A stretch of 64,000 nucleotides of DNA from Treponema vincentii (GCF_010365865.1 NZ_CP048020.1:682001-746000); one strand, 5' to 3'; shown: positions 17,182 to 26,095, counted from the first letter of the stretch. The notes: generated by a model not told the origin, from the letters alone. Made by a program: numbers and translations.

Positions 17182-17221
17182 CTCACATTCTTAATTATCC
17201 ATTCGTAATTGAGAATGTGAG
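17182..17221. terminator. Hairpin after eno
   Basis: Arms at 17182-17197 and 17206-17221 pair over 16 bp with one mismatch around the loop TCCATTCG. No T-run follows. The sequence continues with an AT-rich ATTACC/AATTACTAATT repeat up to the ridA ribosome-binding site. Confidence 0.55.
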
Positions 17222-17275
17222 TAATTACCCATTACAAATTACCAATTACTAATTGATTTATAGGAGAAGTTATTT

Positions 17276-17656
17276 ATGAAAAAGATTATTGCAACAGACA
17301 AGGCGCCGGCCGCAATCGGACCGTATTCGCAAGGAACAGCCGCAAATGGCTTTATCTTTACCTCCGGCCAGCTGCCGATCGATCCCGTTACGGGCGCTTT
17401 TGTTCCGGGCGGCATTGCCGAACAAACTCGCCAATCGCTGATGAACCTGAAAGCGGTACTCGAAGCAGGTGGTAGCAGTTTGGACAAGGTGCTTAAAACA
17501 ACCGTATTTTTAAGCGATATGAACAACTTTGCGGAAATGAACAAAGTGTACAGTGAGGTATTCGGTACCGGAAATTATCCGGGGCGCTCCGCGGTACAGG
17601 TAGCCCGTCTGCCGAAAGACGGACTGGTTGAAATTGAGGCGATCGCTCTTGCGTAA
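17276..17656 (+). CDS. ridA: RidA family enamine/imine deaminase
   Basis: RidA proteins hydrolyse reactive 2-aminoacrylate and related enamines to ketoacids and ammonia. The 126-residue protein has the family features: AAIGPYSQGTAANGFIFTSGQ at the start, the segment TRQSLMNLKAVLEAGGSSLD, and NYPGRSAVQVARLPKDGLVEIEAIA, in which Arg is the substrate carboxylate ligand. GGAGAAG precedes the ATG. The lipoprotein gene downstream begins inside its last codons, so the two are co-transcribed. Confidence 0.94.
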   Translation: MKKIIATDKAPAAIGPYSQGTAANGFIFTSGQLPIDPVTGAFVPGGIAEQTRQSLMNLKAVLEAGGSSLDKVLKTTVFLSDMNNFAEMNKVYSEVFGTGNYPGRSAVQVARLPKDGLVEIEAIALA

Positions 17657-18806
17657 GTCGATGTTGGCGCTGTCGCTTGCGGCAGCGCTTGTTTTTTCCG
17701 CTTGTACAAAACAAAAAGCCGAAACTGCCTCGTCGCAAACGCCCAAAAGCGCATCGACGGTACCGGTTGAAGCACAGCCTGCAAATCATTGGAAATATTT
17801 TTCCATTGGTGACAACGGTTCCGTGGAATTTAAAAATGCCGATGCCGTTTCCGCAATACCTGCTGTAGTGTTTAAACCGTGGACGGAGGCGGTTCAAGTT
17901 TCCGATTTCGGCTTAAATAACGGGGATGCCGTCTTTTTAATCAATAAGTGCGGGCTGTATCCTATTCGATATTTACAATCAAATGCACAGCTTCCCGTTA
18001 GGCATGAGCTCTTTCCACACGTCACCGCCGGAGATCTCTATGTGGAGGATGGGCAGTATTTTATCCGTATCTATCAAAATTCGATCTTTTCATCGCGCGA
18101 TATATCCGAAAATACACACTTCCTATTGCGTACCGATCCTGAATGCAAAGTCTATACACCCGCAGCCGATGTTGCATATCTGCATTTACCGAAAGAGGCA
18201 CAATGTAAATCGCTTGAGCGGGTAGGCGGCCAATGGTATGCAAGTTTTAAAGCTGATAACGGCAGGGATGTTTCTTTCTTCTATATAAGGTGCGGTAACT
18301 TTTCCAGCTTTATGCAAGATGATGCCTATAAACATATCGAACAACTGTCTGCCGAGGGCTTTAGAGCAGCCTGCGAACCTCCGCCTTATAACCGGATGCC
18401 GGATATGCTCAAAGTGTTGGCGGACGCAATCGAAAATAATAGGGATTTGTACTTAAATGTATTCACCGAAGATTCGGCGGATGGTACTATTTTCTTTAAG
18501 TCCGCACGGAATCAAACGAACGATACGCTGGAGGAGAGGGTACCGGTAAACGTTTACGCAGTTCAGTATTCCCAAAGTGACGGTAAGCAGAATGCAGCAA
18601 TCCTCTTACCTGACGGAACTTTGCTGCTCAATACGAGCGAGCACGGTATCCGCAAAGTACAACTGCCGTCTCTACCGGAAAACTTCACGTATACCGCGTT
18701 TTCCATCTCGGATACGGCGATTACTGCTGCTTGGGAAGAATCGATATTCTATGAAGTCGGCCGTGCGGGAATCTTTACCGCCGAGTTGAGCGAACTGGGG
18801 CTGTAA
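17649..18806 (+). CDS. Treponemal lipoprotein of unknown function
   Basis: The product of about 385 residues starts with a basic n-region, a hydrophobic stretch (SMLALSLAAALVFS) and a Cys in VFSACTK, a spirochaetal lipobox; it should be lipidated and membrane-anchored. The mature part has no motif I recognise. The start is uncertain: TTG at 17649 is chosen because GAGG lies about 10 bases upstream and Arg-Lys is kept, but ATG at 17661 and TTG at 17628 are possible. It overlaps the end of ridA by a few bases. The 3' neighbour is convergent. Confidence 0.65.
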   Translation: MRKSMLALSLAAALVFSACTKQKAETASSQTPKSASTVPVEAQPANHWKYFSIGDNGSVEFKNADAVSAIPAVVFKPWTEAVQVSDFGLNNGDAVFLINKCGLYPIRYLQSNAQLPVRHELFPHVTAGDLYVEDGQYFIRIYQNSIFSSRDISENTHFLLRTDPECKVYTPAADVAYLHLPKEAQCKSLERVGGQWYASFKADNGRDVSFFYIRCGNFSSFMQDDAYKHIEQLSAEGFRAACEPPPYNRMPDMLKVLADAIENNRDLYLNVFTEDSADGTIFFKSARNQTNDTLEERVPVNVYAVQYSQSDGKQNAAILLPDGTLLLNTSEHGIRKVQLPSLPENFTYTAFSISDTAITAAWEESIFYEVGRAGIFTAELSELGL

Positions 18807-18910
18807 AAACTTCCGGAGTGGTTGCAGTGCACTCGGCTTTAATATCCCTTGTTACGGGCTTAAAGAAGCCAAGAAGCACCGAGGTACTAAATCTCTGCAC
18901 GGATATTTCT

Positions 18911-19948
18911 TTATACGTCTTTCGGCTGTTTTACAATAAAGGGAAGACCGAGCAGCAATTCATCGAGGCTTGTGATAAGATGACGGGGACGTATCCTATC
19001 TTTATATTCAAGCAATTGCTTGAATATAAAGAGGGATTCATCAAGCATTGTACCGAGCGAACCCGGAAGCTGAATCCGTACCTGTAGTGTCCATCGCGAA
19101 ATAAAGATCATCGCTTGCAGAACAACTGCTTTTTCCAAACCGTTCAGCAAGGCTCCGCTTGTGAGCGAGAAACTCCCTATCGAGAAAAGCTCTTTTCCTA
19201 CCGGAATAAAAAGATGACATACGATAATACCGACCGTTGAAATACAGAGCGGTATCCAATATATTTTTTGTTTTTCTGCCAAGCAAAGTGCAAATCCGGC
19301 GCAAAAAATAACCGTTTTTGCCGGTAAGCCGGGGATAAAAAGGAGCGCTGTAAGCAAGGCAAAGCCGGTTATCAATCGAAGCTGCGGATGAGCGACGGGG
19401 TTCGTATTGTCCGGTAACTGTATATAAAGCGGAGAATCGGCATCCCGTATGTGGGCGTACCATTCGGATTCCGCTTCAAAGCTTTCGCAAAAAATACCGA
19501 GAAGCAAGGACGTTACTGAACCGATAAAGAGAAACGGTGGCACCATATAACGGATGCCCTCTCCGAAAATAAAGAAGCGTCCGATAAAAAGTTGTATGCA
19601 GTTTGATACAAAGGCGCCTGCCATACTAATTCCGGCAAGCGATAGCGCTTTACGGGGAATCTTATGCAAGGCGTACATCATAAGTGCTGCGCCGCTTGTT
19701 CCCGCTGCCGAAAACAGGATGAGATAAGAAAAAAGCGTTCCGCTGATAAAAGCCTGTCCCAGAATTTTTATCACCGTCAGTAATAAAAACGCCGGGAACG
19801 ACAGCACGTCGAGCGCTAACAGCAGCGGAACATTTGCGAGCCCTATCCGCAGAAACGGAAGCGGCTTGGGAATAACAAACTCAATAGCCGAAAGAAAAAA
19901 GCATAAAGCGCCGAAAACCGGCACCAACGCATCCTGTTTTTTGTTCAT
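18911..19948 (-). CDS. Gx transporter / heptaprenyl diphosphate synthase component I family membrane protein
   Basis: The 345-residue integral membrane protein has about 9-10 hydrophobic segments. The N-terminal half has the Gx/HepS-component-I pattern: SAIEFVIPKPLPFLRIGLAN and VIKILGQAFISGTLFSYL, with the fold of ECF-transporter S components. The C-terminal half adds further helices and a soluble tail with SLGTMLDESLFIFKQLLEY, which recalls the coupling end of EcfT-like proteins. The family name is historical and a transport role is more likely; the substrate is unknown. It is 12 bases upstream of the SlyD gene end and in the same direction, so it may be co-transcribed with it. Confidence 0.7.
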   Translation of the reverse strand: MNKKQDALVPVFGALCFFLSAIEFVIPKPLPFLRIGLANVPLLLALDVLSFPAFLLLTVIKILGQAFISGTLFSYLILFSAAGTSGAALMMYALHKIPRKALSLAGISMAGAFVSNCIQLFIGRFFIFGEGIRYMVPPFLFIGSVTSLLLGIFCESFEAESEWYAHIRDADSPLYIQLPDNTNPVAHPQLRLITGFALLTALLFIPGLPAKTVIFCAGFALCLAEKQKIYWIPLCISTVGIIVCHLFIPVGKELFSIGSFSLTSGALLNGLEKAVVLQAMIFISRWTLQVRIQLPGSLGTMLDESLFIFKQLLEYKDRIRPRHLITSLDELLLGLPFIVKQPKDV

Positions 19949-19960
19949 AACGTAACCGGT

Positions 19961-20479
19961 TTAATGACAGCCTGAGCACCCGCCGCAGCCGCCCTCTCCC
20001 GTACCGCAGCTGCTTCCGCACCCTGCAACAAAGGATTGCTGAACTTCTTCAAGCTCTTCGGGGGTGGCATCCCGCACACCGGTAACTTTTATGTCGAAGT
20101 GTAATGTCTTTCCGGCAAGCGGATGGTTCGCATCCAGCGTGATAATATCGCCGTCAATGCCGGTGATTACCACATGATGGCCACTCGTTTCAAATTCCAT
20201 ACCGACTTCCAGCTGTGTGTCGGGTGGAAACTGCGCGCGGCTTACCTCAAAAACGGCGCGTGGATCGATTTCGCCGTAAGCTTGCTGCGGCGATACCGTA
20301 AGCGAAAAACTTTCACCTGTTTCGCGTCCTTGAAGCGCTTTTTCCAAACCGGGGATAAGCTGGCGATAACCGTGAACATAGTCCAGCGGTCCCATCTGTT
20401 CCGATGAATCCAAAACCTTTTGGTCATCATCTTTTAAGGTATACTCAAGGGTAACCAAACAATCGTCTGCAATTTTCAT
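19961..20479 (-). CDS. slyD: FKBP-type peptidyl-prolyl isomerase, SlyD type
   Basis: This protein of about 172 residues has the SlyD arrangement. An FKBP half begins MKIADDCLVTLEYTL and contains GPLDYVHGYRQLIPGLEKAL. An inserted IF chaperone domain spans SVSPQQAYGEIDPRAVFE to about HPLAGKTLHFDIKV. A Cys/His/Gly-rich metal-binding tail ends in CSGCH. Such proteins fold proline-limited chains and, through the tail, can deliver Ni or other metals. The ATG at 20479 gives the family start; the frame is open further upstream to 20515 but those residues do not match. Confidence 0.9.
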   Translation of the reverse strand: MKIADDCLVTLEYTLKDDDQKVLDSSEQMGPLDYVHGYRQLIPGLEKALQGRETGESFSLTVSPQQAYGEIDPRAVFEVSRAQFPPDTQLEVGMEFETSGHHVVITGIDGDIITLDANHPLAGKTLHFDIKVTGVRDATPEELEEVQQSFVAGCGSSCGTGEGGCGGCSGCH

Positions 20480-20553
20480 GCTGAATATGATACCGATTTT
20501 TCTACGTTCGAGCAAGGCAAAAACTCGAAATGCGTTTGTCCTGAATCTGTATC

Positions 20554-20582
20554 TTGACCTCTATAGGCCGTTTATGCTATAT
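20554..20582 (+). promoter_or_regulatory. Promoter of the rplU operon
   Basis: TTGACC at 20554-20559, 17 bases, then CTATAT at 20577-20582. The leader of about 130 bases contains an imperfect hairpin near 20657-20698 (GCGGAGTTATGTATC with GATAGATACTTCCGC) directly upstream of the L21 ribosome-binding site, which could serve ribosomal-protein feedback. Confidence 0.55.
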
Positions 20583-20715
20583 TTCGAAATCAACCGTTTA
20601 GTTTTGATGGTATGCACCCGTTCATATATCATCATACAAAAATCTAGAAAATACGCGGAGTTATGTATCGTATTTAATGATAGATACTTCCGCAGAAATG
20701 TAAACAGAGGTTTTT

Positions 20716-21030
20716 ATGTACGCACTTTTTGAATATAAAGGCAAGCAGTATAAGGCTGAACAAGGTTCCAAGATTCTGGTAGACAAGATCAACGAACCGC
20801 AGGGAACGGCTATCGATATCGATACCGTTTTACTGGTTAACAATGACGGTAAAGTGTCTGTTGGAGCTCCCTACGTTGCGGGCGCGAAAATTTCGGCAAC
20901 GGTTGAAGAGAGTATGCGTGATAAGAAGGTGATCGTATACAAGTACAAGAGTAAGAAAGACTATCACCGCACAATCGGGCATCGCCAGCACTACACCTAT
21001 TTAACGGTTAATTCGATTACCGGGGTGTAA
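20716..21030 (+). CDS. rplU: 50S ribosomal protein L21
   Basis: This 104-residue L21 contacts 23S rRNA. Features are MYALFEYKGKQYKAEQGSKI at the N-terminus and the conserved KYKSKKDYHRTIGHRQHYT near the C-terminus, the RNA-binding end. It is followed by prp and rpmA, the standard L21-Prp-L27 order. Confidence 0.97.
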   Translation: MYALFEYKGKQYKAEQGSKILVDKINEPQGTAIDIDTVLLVNNDGKVSVGAPYVAGAKISATVEESMRDKKVIVYKYKSKKDYHRTIGHRQHYTYLTVNSITGV

Positions 21031-21037
21031 GCGCGGA

Positions 21038-21361
21038 ATGATACAAGTCCTTTTGGAGCTTGATGAAAAGGAGCGTCTCCTTTCCGTTGAAGCTTCCGGC
21101 CATGCGAATAGCGGCATTAAAGGACATGATATTGTGTGTGCAGCCGTAACGATCCTTTTAAGGACGACTGTACAGGCGCTCGGTTCCGTGCAAGCTGATA
21201 TCAGTGCGGAGCGGCGCGGTTCGCTTTCTTTTCGGGTTCTTAACTATGACGAAACGCAAAGCGAAAAATTACGGTATGCAGCGGAGTTTTTATGGCTTGG
21301 GATAGCTTCTTTACAGGAAGAATATCCGCAAGCGGTTCAATGCAAAAAGATACAGCGGTAA
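21038..21361 (+). CDS. prp: Ribosomal-processing cysteine protease Prp
   Basis: This 107-residue YsxB/Prp protein is, in Firmicutes, the cysteine protease that removes the N-terminal extension of L27. The catalytic His in SGHANSGIKGHDIVC and the Cys in DIVCAAVTIL are present. It lies between rplU and rpmA as usual. The L27 encoded next does not carry the usual cleavable extension, so its role here is unclear; it may act on another substrate. Confidence 0.88.
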   Translation: MIQVLLELDEKERLLSVEASGHANSGIKGHDIVCAAVTILLRTTVQALGSVQADISAERRGSLSFRVLNYDETQSEKLRYAAEFLWLGIASLQEEYPQAVQCKKIQR

Positions 21362-21396
21362 GCAAGCAGATGCTTACCTGATACGAGGAGGCTACT

Positions 21397-21648
21397 ATGG
21401 CACGGAAACGAGGCGGAAGCGGTGCAAAAAACGGACGAGATTCAAATCCTAAATATTTGGGCGTTAAGGTATACGGCGGACAGACGGTAAAAGCCGGTTC
21501 CATTTTAGTCCGTCAGCGCGGAACTCCCATCCATCCGGGCGATAATGTCGGCCGCGGCAAGGATGATACCTTATTTGCAACTGTAGACGGTACGGTTGTG
21601 TATCATCACCGCAATGGCAGACATTTAGCATCTGTAACGCAAGCGTAG
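21397..21648 (+). CDS. rpmA: 50S ribosomal protein L27
   Basis: This 83-residue L27 reaches into the peptidyl-transferase centre. It starts [20 protein letters not shown] and carries [20 protein letters not shown] and [21 protein letters not shown] about 8 bases upstream fixes the ATG. No Phe-Phe-type cleavable leader precedes the core, unlike in Firmicutes with Prp. Ends the rplU-prp-rpmA transcript. Confidence 0.97.
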   Translation: MARKRGGSGAKNGRDSNPKYLGVKVYGGQTVKAGSILVRQRGTPIHPGDNVGRGKDDTLFATVDGTVVYHHRNGRHLASVTQA

Positions 21649-21683
21649 GGATGGACGAGCGGTTAATTCCGCAATGATATAGA

Positions 21684-21858
21684 AAACCTCTAAAAACTTC
21701 AGTTTTTAGAGGTTTCTCTTAGATTTAAGTTGCGATGTTTTAATTTCAGTCATTATAATATCAAGACTGAAATTAAAACTCGTCGGGCAATTCTAAAAAT
21801 CTAACCGAGTTTTTAGAATTGCCCAGTTGTAAGCCGGCTCTAATGCCGGCTTTTTTTT
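21684..21858. terminator. Four successive hairpins between rpmA and obg, ending in a terminator
   Basis: First: 21684-21698 with 21701-21715, perfect 15 bp (AAACCTCTAAAAACT). Second: 21737-21751 with 21765-21779, perfect 15 bp (GTTTTAATTTCAGTC). Third: 21785-21799 with 21810-21824, perfect 15 bp with the loop TCTAACCGAG. Fourth: AAGCCGGC 21831-21838 with GCCGGC at 21845-21850, followed by eight T, an intrinsic terminator. The unit isolates the L21/L27 message from obg. The third hairpin is the same repeat as in the eno leader. Confidence 0.85.
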
Positions 21859-21876
21859 CGAGAAGGAAATGAGGCG

Positions 21877-23211
21877 ATGATTCAATTTGCGGATGAAGCT
21901 TTAATCGAAGTTTCATCGGGAAAAGGCGGGAACGGATGTATTGCGTTCCGGCGGGAAAAATACGTGCCTAAGGGCGGCCCGGCAGGCGGCGACGGCGGGC
22001 GCGGCGGCGATGTGCTGTTTGAGATTAAACGGAATATGCGCACGCTTGTGCATTTACGCCATAAGCGGGTATTCCGGGCAAAAAACGGCTTGGATGGGCA
22101 AGGTTCAAAACGGTTCGGTGCGAAAGGTGCTGACTGTATTATTCCGCTTCCGCCGGGTTGCATTATTAAAGACGCCGATACCGATGAGCTTGTCTACGAT
22201 TTCGGCGACCGGACTGAGGGGCTTATTCCTTTCTTGACCGGCGGTAACGGCGGCTGGGGAAATTGTCATTTTAAAACCTCCACCAATCAAGCGCCGCGCA
22301 CCGCTTTGCCGGGACAGGAGGGCAAAAACCGCCGGCTTAAAATTGAGCTGAATATCATCGCCGATATCGGACTTGTCGGCTTCCCCAATGCCGGTAAGTC
22401 CTCTCTGCTGGACTACTTTACCAATGCTCGCCCTAAGATTGCGCCCTATCCGTTTACCACCAAAATACCGAACCTCGGCGTACTCCGCATCGATGAGGAA
22501 CAGGATATTATCATCGCGGATATACCGGGGATATTGGAGGGCGCTTCGGAGGGAGTCGGCCTCGGTATCCGGTTCTTAAAGCATATTTCGCGGACGGCGG
22601 GGCTGGCCTTTCTGATTGATCTTTCCGATGAAAATTATTTAACCGCGTATGATACCCTCTGCGGAGAGCTTGCAGCCTATTCGGAAGAATTGGCTGCAAA
22701 AAAACGGGTTATTATCGCTACTAAACTCGATCTTGAGGGAACAAAAGAGCGGCTCAAAACTCTGCGGGAAAAACTTTCCGATGTGCCCGTACTCGGTATT
22801 TCGGTGTTTAACCGATGGGGATTGGACGAAGTCCGCGATGCGTTTGTTGCGCTGGTAGAAGAGCTTGCCGCCGCGGATTCGGATAAGAGCGCTGAAGCTT
22901 CGGCAGAGAGTGTCGCCGGCGAATACGTACACGGCACCGCATCCGGTGATGACTTGACAACCAAAGGTTTATCGGCAGATATGGCTGCGGGTGGTGTGTT
23001 CGATTTCGATAGCGCTGTTGGCAGCGGTTTTAACGATAGCGCTGCCGGAAGCAACCATTCTAATGCCGCCGGCGGTGTGCAAAAGACTATCGTACCGGCT
23101 GCGGCAGACAATAACTTTATGCATGCGGAGCTGGAAGACCCTGTTTACGTGCAGCAGGAAGGCTTCGGCGCAACGGTGAGTTTAAGCCGCAAGCGGAAGG
23201 GTAAAAAATGA
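21877..23211 (+). CDS. obg: GTPase Obg/CgtA
   Basis: Obg is an essential GTPase of 50S assembly. The N-terminal glycine-rich Obg fold (RREKYVPKGGPAGGDGGRGG) spans residues 1-158. The G domain follows with G1 GFPNAGKSS, G3 DIPG, and TKLD as G4. After about residue 335 comes a low-complexity Ala/Gly/Ser/Asp-rich tail of roughly 100 residues ending in RKRKGKK, and no OCT domain is visible. AAGGAAAT precedes the ATG. The gene overlaps nadD by 4 bases (ATGA) and heads the obg-nadD-yqeK-LCP-rsfS unit. Confidence 0.95.
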   Translation: MIQFADEALIEVSSGKGGNGCIAFRREKYVPKGGPAGGDGGRGGDVLFEIKRNMRTLVHLRHKRVFRAKNGLDGQGSKRFGAKGADCIIPLPPGCIIKDADTDELVYDFGDRTEGLIPFLTGGNGGWGNCHFKTSTNQAPRTALPGQEGKNRRLKIELNIIADIGLVGFPNAGKSSLLDYFTNARPKIAPYPFTTKIPNLGVLRIDEEQDIIIADIPGILEGASEGVGLGIRFLKHISRTAGLAFLIDLSDENYLTAYDTLCGELAAYSEELAAKKRVIIATKLDLEGTKERLKTLREKLSDVPVLGISVFNRWGLDEVRDAFVALVEELAAADSDKSAEASAESVAGEYVHGTASGDDLTTKGLSADMAAGGVFDFDSAVGSGFNDSAAGSNHSNAAGGVQKTIVPAAADNNFMHAELEDPVYVQQEGFGATVSLSRKRKGKK

Positions 23212-23798
23212 GGCTCGCCGTATTGGGCGGATCTTACAATCCTATTCATATCGGCCATTTGATGCTTGCCGATGCGGTTGCTCTCCGTTACGGATACGAC
23301 ACCATAGCCTTTGTCCCCGCATTCTTATCACCCTTTAAAGACGGACACTCCGGCTGCACTGCTGACGACAGACTCGCAATGGTGAAACTCGCAATCGCCG
23401 ATAATCCGGCTTTCTATTGCGAACCCTGCGAGATACAGCGGCAAGGCGTTTCGTATACCATCGATACGTTAAAATTCCTAAAGAAAAAATTTCCTCAATG
23501 TGAAGGGAAAATCGGGTTGATTATCGGCGATGATTTACTGGAAGGTTTTGCTGGCTGGCGTGAAGCGGAGCGCATACCCGATTATGCCGATATAATAGTA
23601 GGAAACCGCATTATAGACCGGTATTCTACGGAACAAGCCGCTTCTGCTGGCAAAGTTCCTCATTTAAGGGTAGATAATGCCCTGCTGCCGGTGTCTTCAA
23701 GCGGAATACGGGCAGCTATACAAGAAAAAAAGAGCTGGCGCTATCTTGTACCTTCAGCCGTATACTCGTATATTAAAGAACATAAACTCTATGAATGA
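23208..23798 (+). CDS. nadD: Nicotinate-nucleotide adenylyltransferase
   Basis: NadD joins ATP and nicotinate mononucleotide in NAD synthesis. The 196-residue enzyme has the nucleotidyltransferase signature GGSYNPIHIGHLMLAD at residues 6-21, GLIIGDDLLEGFAGWREAE, and the C-terminal SSSGIRAAI version of the ISSTxIR motif. It overlaps obg upstream and yqeK downstream, so translation is coupled. Confidence 0.95.
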   Translation: MRLAVLGGSYNPIHIGHLMLADAVALRYGYDTIAFVPAFLSPFKDGHSGCTADDRLAMVKLAIADNPAFYCEPCEIQRQGVSYTIDTLKFLKKKFPQCEGKIGLIIGDDLLEGFAGWREAERIPDYADIIVGNRIIDRYSTEQAASAGKVPHLRVDNALLPVSSSGIRAAIQEKKSWRYLVPSAVYSYIKEHKLYE

Positions 23799-24447
23799 TA
23801 TCCGTATTGAAAAATTCATCACAGCGCTGGACAGGTATGCACGAGCCAATCTTTCCGATTACCGCTATGAACATTCATGCAGGGTTGCCTCTTATGCGGA
23901 GGAACTTGCCCGTCGCTACGGTTACGGACACAGGCTGCAACGGCTTTGTTATCTCGCCGGTATTTCTCACGATATGTGCAAAGAAAAACCTATCGGCTTT
24001 TTGCTCCGCACGGTACGGACTGATGGGCAGCCTGTTACGCCCGATGAAGCGGCAAATTCCGAGTTACTGCACGGACGGGCTGCAGCGGTTTTATTGCAGG
24101 AGCATTACGGGATCCATAAAAAATCGCTTTTAAATGCGGTACGCTATCATACATCCGCTTCTGCGAAGTTTGATGCGTTAGGGCGGATTATCTATATTGC
24201 AGATAAAATCGAACCCGGCCGGAAAAATTGCGATTACTTACGGGAAAAGGTTGAGCAGCTGACGCTTGATGAGCTTTTTCTTGAAGTGCTGAAAGAGGTT
24301 ATCGGCTTTGTGGAGTCAAAAGGAAAAAAAGTGCAGGCGTGTACGTATAAAACATATCGGTTTCTAAAAGAGAAAAATGTTTTACAAGATAGGCAGCAGA
24401 TACCGGATATGCAGACGAAAACGATCCGTCGGGAGGCAAGGAATTGA
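23791..24447 (+). CDS. yqeK: HD-domain hydrolase YqeK
   Basis: This protein of about 218 residues belongs to the YqeK family; members hydrolyse symmetrical diadenosine tetraphosphate and contain a di-iron HD site. The HD residues are seen in YEHSCRVASYAEELA, LAGISHDMCKE (the HD pair) and VRYHTSASAK, with a later Asp in IIYIADKIEPGR. The ATG at 23791 overlaps the nadD stop, and the start of the next gene overlaps its own stop. yqeK next to nadD and rsfS is the standard order. Confidence 0.92.
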   Translation: MNDIRIEKFITALDRYARANLSDYRYEHSCRVASYAEELARRYGYGHRLQRLCYLAGISHDMCKEKPIGFLLRTVRTDGQPVTPDEAANSELLHGRAAAVLLQEHYGIHKKSLLNAVRYHTSASAKFDALGRIIYIADKIEPGRKNCDYLREKVEQLTLDELFLEVLKEVIGFVESKGKKVQACTYKTYRFLKEKNVLQDRQQIPDMQTKTIRREARN

Positions 24448-25628
24448 AAGAAGGAAAAAACATCATCTTTTTATTGCTCATCTTAGCGATGCTCATTCCT
24501 TCGGGGGTGATTGTGGCACGGAATCTCAATGTTGACCCTATCAGTACGTCCCTTTCTGAGGATAATGTGCTCAAGGTGTTGTTTATCATCGAAAACGACA
24601 ATGTTCCTATTTCTACGAATGTTGTTGCGCACTATTCACAAACACGGCGCGCAGCAATGTTCGATATCCCTGCGAATATCGGGTTGATTTTGCCTCAGCT
24701 TGGACGTACCGGAGGTATCGGTTCGCTCTATACGGAAAAGGGCGCGGCTGTCTATAACGAAGAAATTGAAAAACTGATCGGTGTAGACATTCCGTTTTAT
24801 ATTGTCTGTTCGCTGACCGACTTTATGCATTTGACGGATTTGCTCGGCGGTATTTCGGTTTTTATTCCTTCTTCCGTCGATATCGATTCCGAAAAATATG
24901 GAAAGATTTTGCTTCCCTCCGGTTCGGTGCTGTTGGATGGCGATAAGGTGCGCGACTATCTGTTGTATGAAGATGAGGCGGATGCCGAAGGTGAAGCGGT
25001 AACCCGTAAGCAAAAAGCGGTATTGGCCTTTCTGCGCAGTTTATATGAGCATCCCGAAATGCTCGAAAAAGAACAGTTTAAAGTGTTCAGCCCGTTGCTG
25101 CACGGCAATGTTACCGGCGGAAATTTAAAGCAGCTGTTGGAATATCTCTGCAAAATCGATTCGGAGCGATTGGTGCCTCAGCGCTTAACCGGCGCCGTGC
25201 GTATTGTCGATTCAAAGGAATTGCTCTTTCCGTTCCGCGACGGTCAGCAAATAAAAGAGATTGTCGGACAGACGCTTGCCGCGCTTGCTTCGAAAGAAGG
25301 TACAACGTTGGAACGGGTGTATGCGCTGGAAGTTTTAAACGGAACCGATGTGAACGGGCTTGCGCGGACCGCCTCCGAGCTGTATCAGAGTTTTGGGTAT
25401 GACGTTATCCGTGTCGGAAATGCGGCACAAACGGGAGTTGAGCATACGGTTTTAATCGATAGAATCGGTAATGAGGCAGTGGCAAAGATTGTCGGACAGG
25501 TTGTCCGTTGCGAAAATATCGAATCTGCCCAAATCGGTGACGATCATTCCGGCAGCGAAACGAACGTCGACTTTACGTTGATACTCGGCAAAGATTTTAA
25601 CGGCTATTCGGTACGGCAAAAAAAATAG
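24444..25628 (+). CDS. LytR-CpsA-Psr domain protein with LytR C-terminal domain
   Basis: This 394-residue protein has one N-terminal transmembrane helix (NIIFLLLILAMLIPSGVIVA), an LCP-type domain (about residues 35-230, with VLKVLFIIENDN and the segment LTDFMHLTDLLGGISVFIP) and a LytR_C domain (about 290-385). LCP enzymes attach polymers to cell-wall or lipid carriers. The usual LCP catalytic Arg residues cannot be assigned with certainty, so activity is open. TTG is the start (24444), with GGAGG-type sequence upstream; it overlaps the yqeK stop. Confidence 0.75.
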   Translation: MKEGKNIIFLLLILAMLIPSGVIVARNLNVDPISTSLSEDNVLKVLFIIENDNVPISTNVVAHYSQTRRAAMFDIPANIGLILPQLGRTGGIGSLYTEKGAAVYNEEIEKLIGVDIPFYIVCSLTDFMHLTDLLGGISVFIPSSVDIDSEKYGKILLPSGSVLLDGDKVRDYLLYEDEADAEGEAVTRKQKAVLAFLRSLYEHPEMLEKEQFKVFSPLLHGNVTGGNLKQLLEYLCKIDSERLVPQRLTGAVRIVDSKELLFPFRDGQQIKEIVGQTLAALASKEGTTLERVYALEVLNGTDVNGLARTASELYQSFGYDVIRVGNAAQTGVEHTVLIDRIGNEAVAKIVGQVVRCENIESAQIGDDHSGSETNVDFTLILGKDFNGYSVRQKK

Positions 25629-25649
25629 AGAAGAGGATAAGAAAATATT

Positions 25650-26000
25650 ATGGAAGTTAATTTTGAACAAGCGGCTTTAACATTCGGAACGATTTTGCGC
25701 GATCTTAAAGCGGAATCGGTGGTAGTGCTCGATTTACGGCAGGCGCATATTTGGACGGATTTTTTTGTGATTGCAACTATATCGAGCGGTAAACAAGCCG
25801 GCGGCCTTGAAGGCAAGATTATGGAAGCGGCGAAAGAGATGCAGATTGAGGAATATCGGACTATCAGAAAAAGTCCGGATGGCGACGAATGGAAACTGCT
25901 CGATTTCGGTTCCATCGTTGTGCATTTAATGAGTCCCACCGCCCGAAAATTTTACGACCTTGAACGTTTGTGGTATGACAGCCCTAATCTGTTAGCGTAG
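25650..26000 (+). CDS. rsfS: Ribosome silencing factor RsfS (YbeB/Iojap)
   Basis: RsfS binds L14 and blocks subunit joining when nutrients are scarce. The 116-residue protein shows VVLDLRQAHIWTDFFVIATI, GLEGKIMEAAKEM, then DGDEWKLLDFGSIVVHLM and FYDLERLWYDSPNL, the diagnostic family end. It closes the obg-nadD-yqeK-LCP-rsfS unit. Confidence 0.96.
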   Translation: MEVNFEQAALTFGTILRDLKAESVVVLDLRQAHIWTDFFVIATISSGKQAGGLEGKIMEAAKEMQIEEYRTIRKSPDGDEWKLLDFGSIVVHLMSPTARKFYDLERLWYDSPNLLA

Positions 26001-26095
26001 GGGAGTAATTATGGACTGACTGTTAAGTCTCTGACTGAAATAGAACTTGATAATGCATTTTGCGCCAGGGTCTGATAAGTGTGTATAAATGCAAC

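Noticed and set aside
18818-19087. 89-residue + strand ORF
   Set aside because: It overlaps the 3' end of the Gx/HepS-I membrane protein gene on the other strand and has no start signal.
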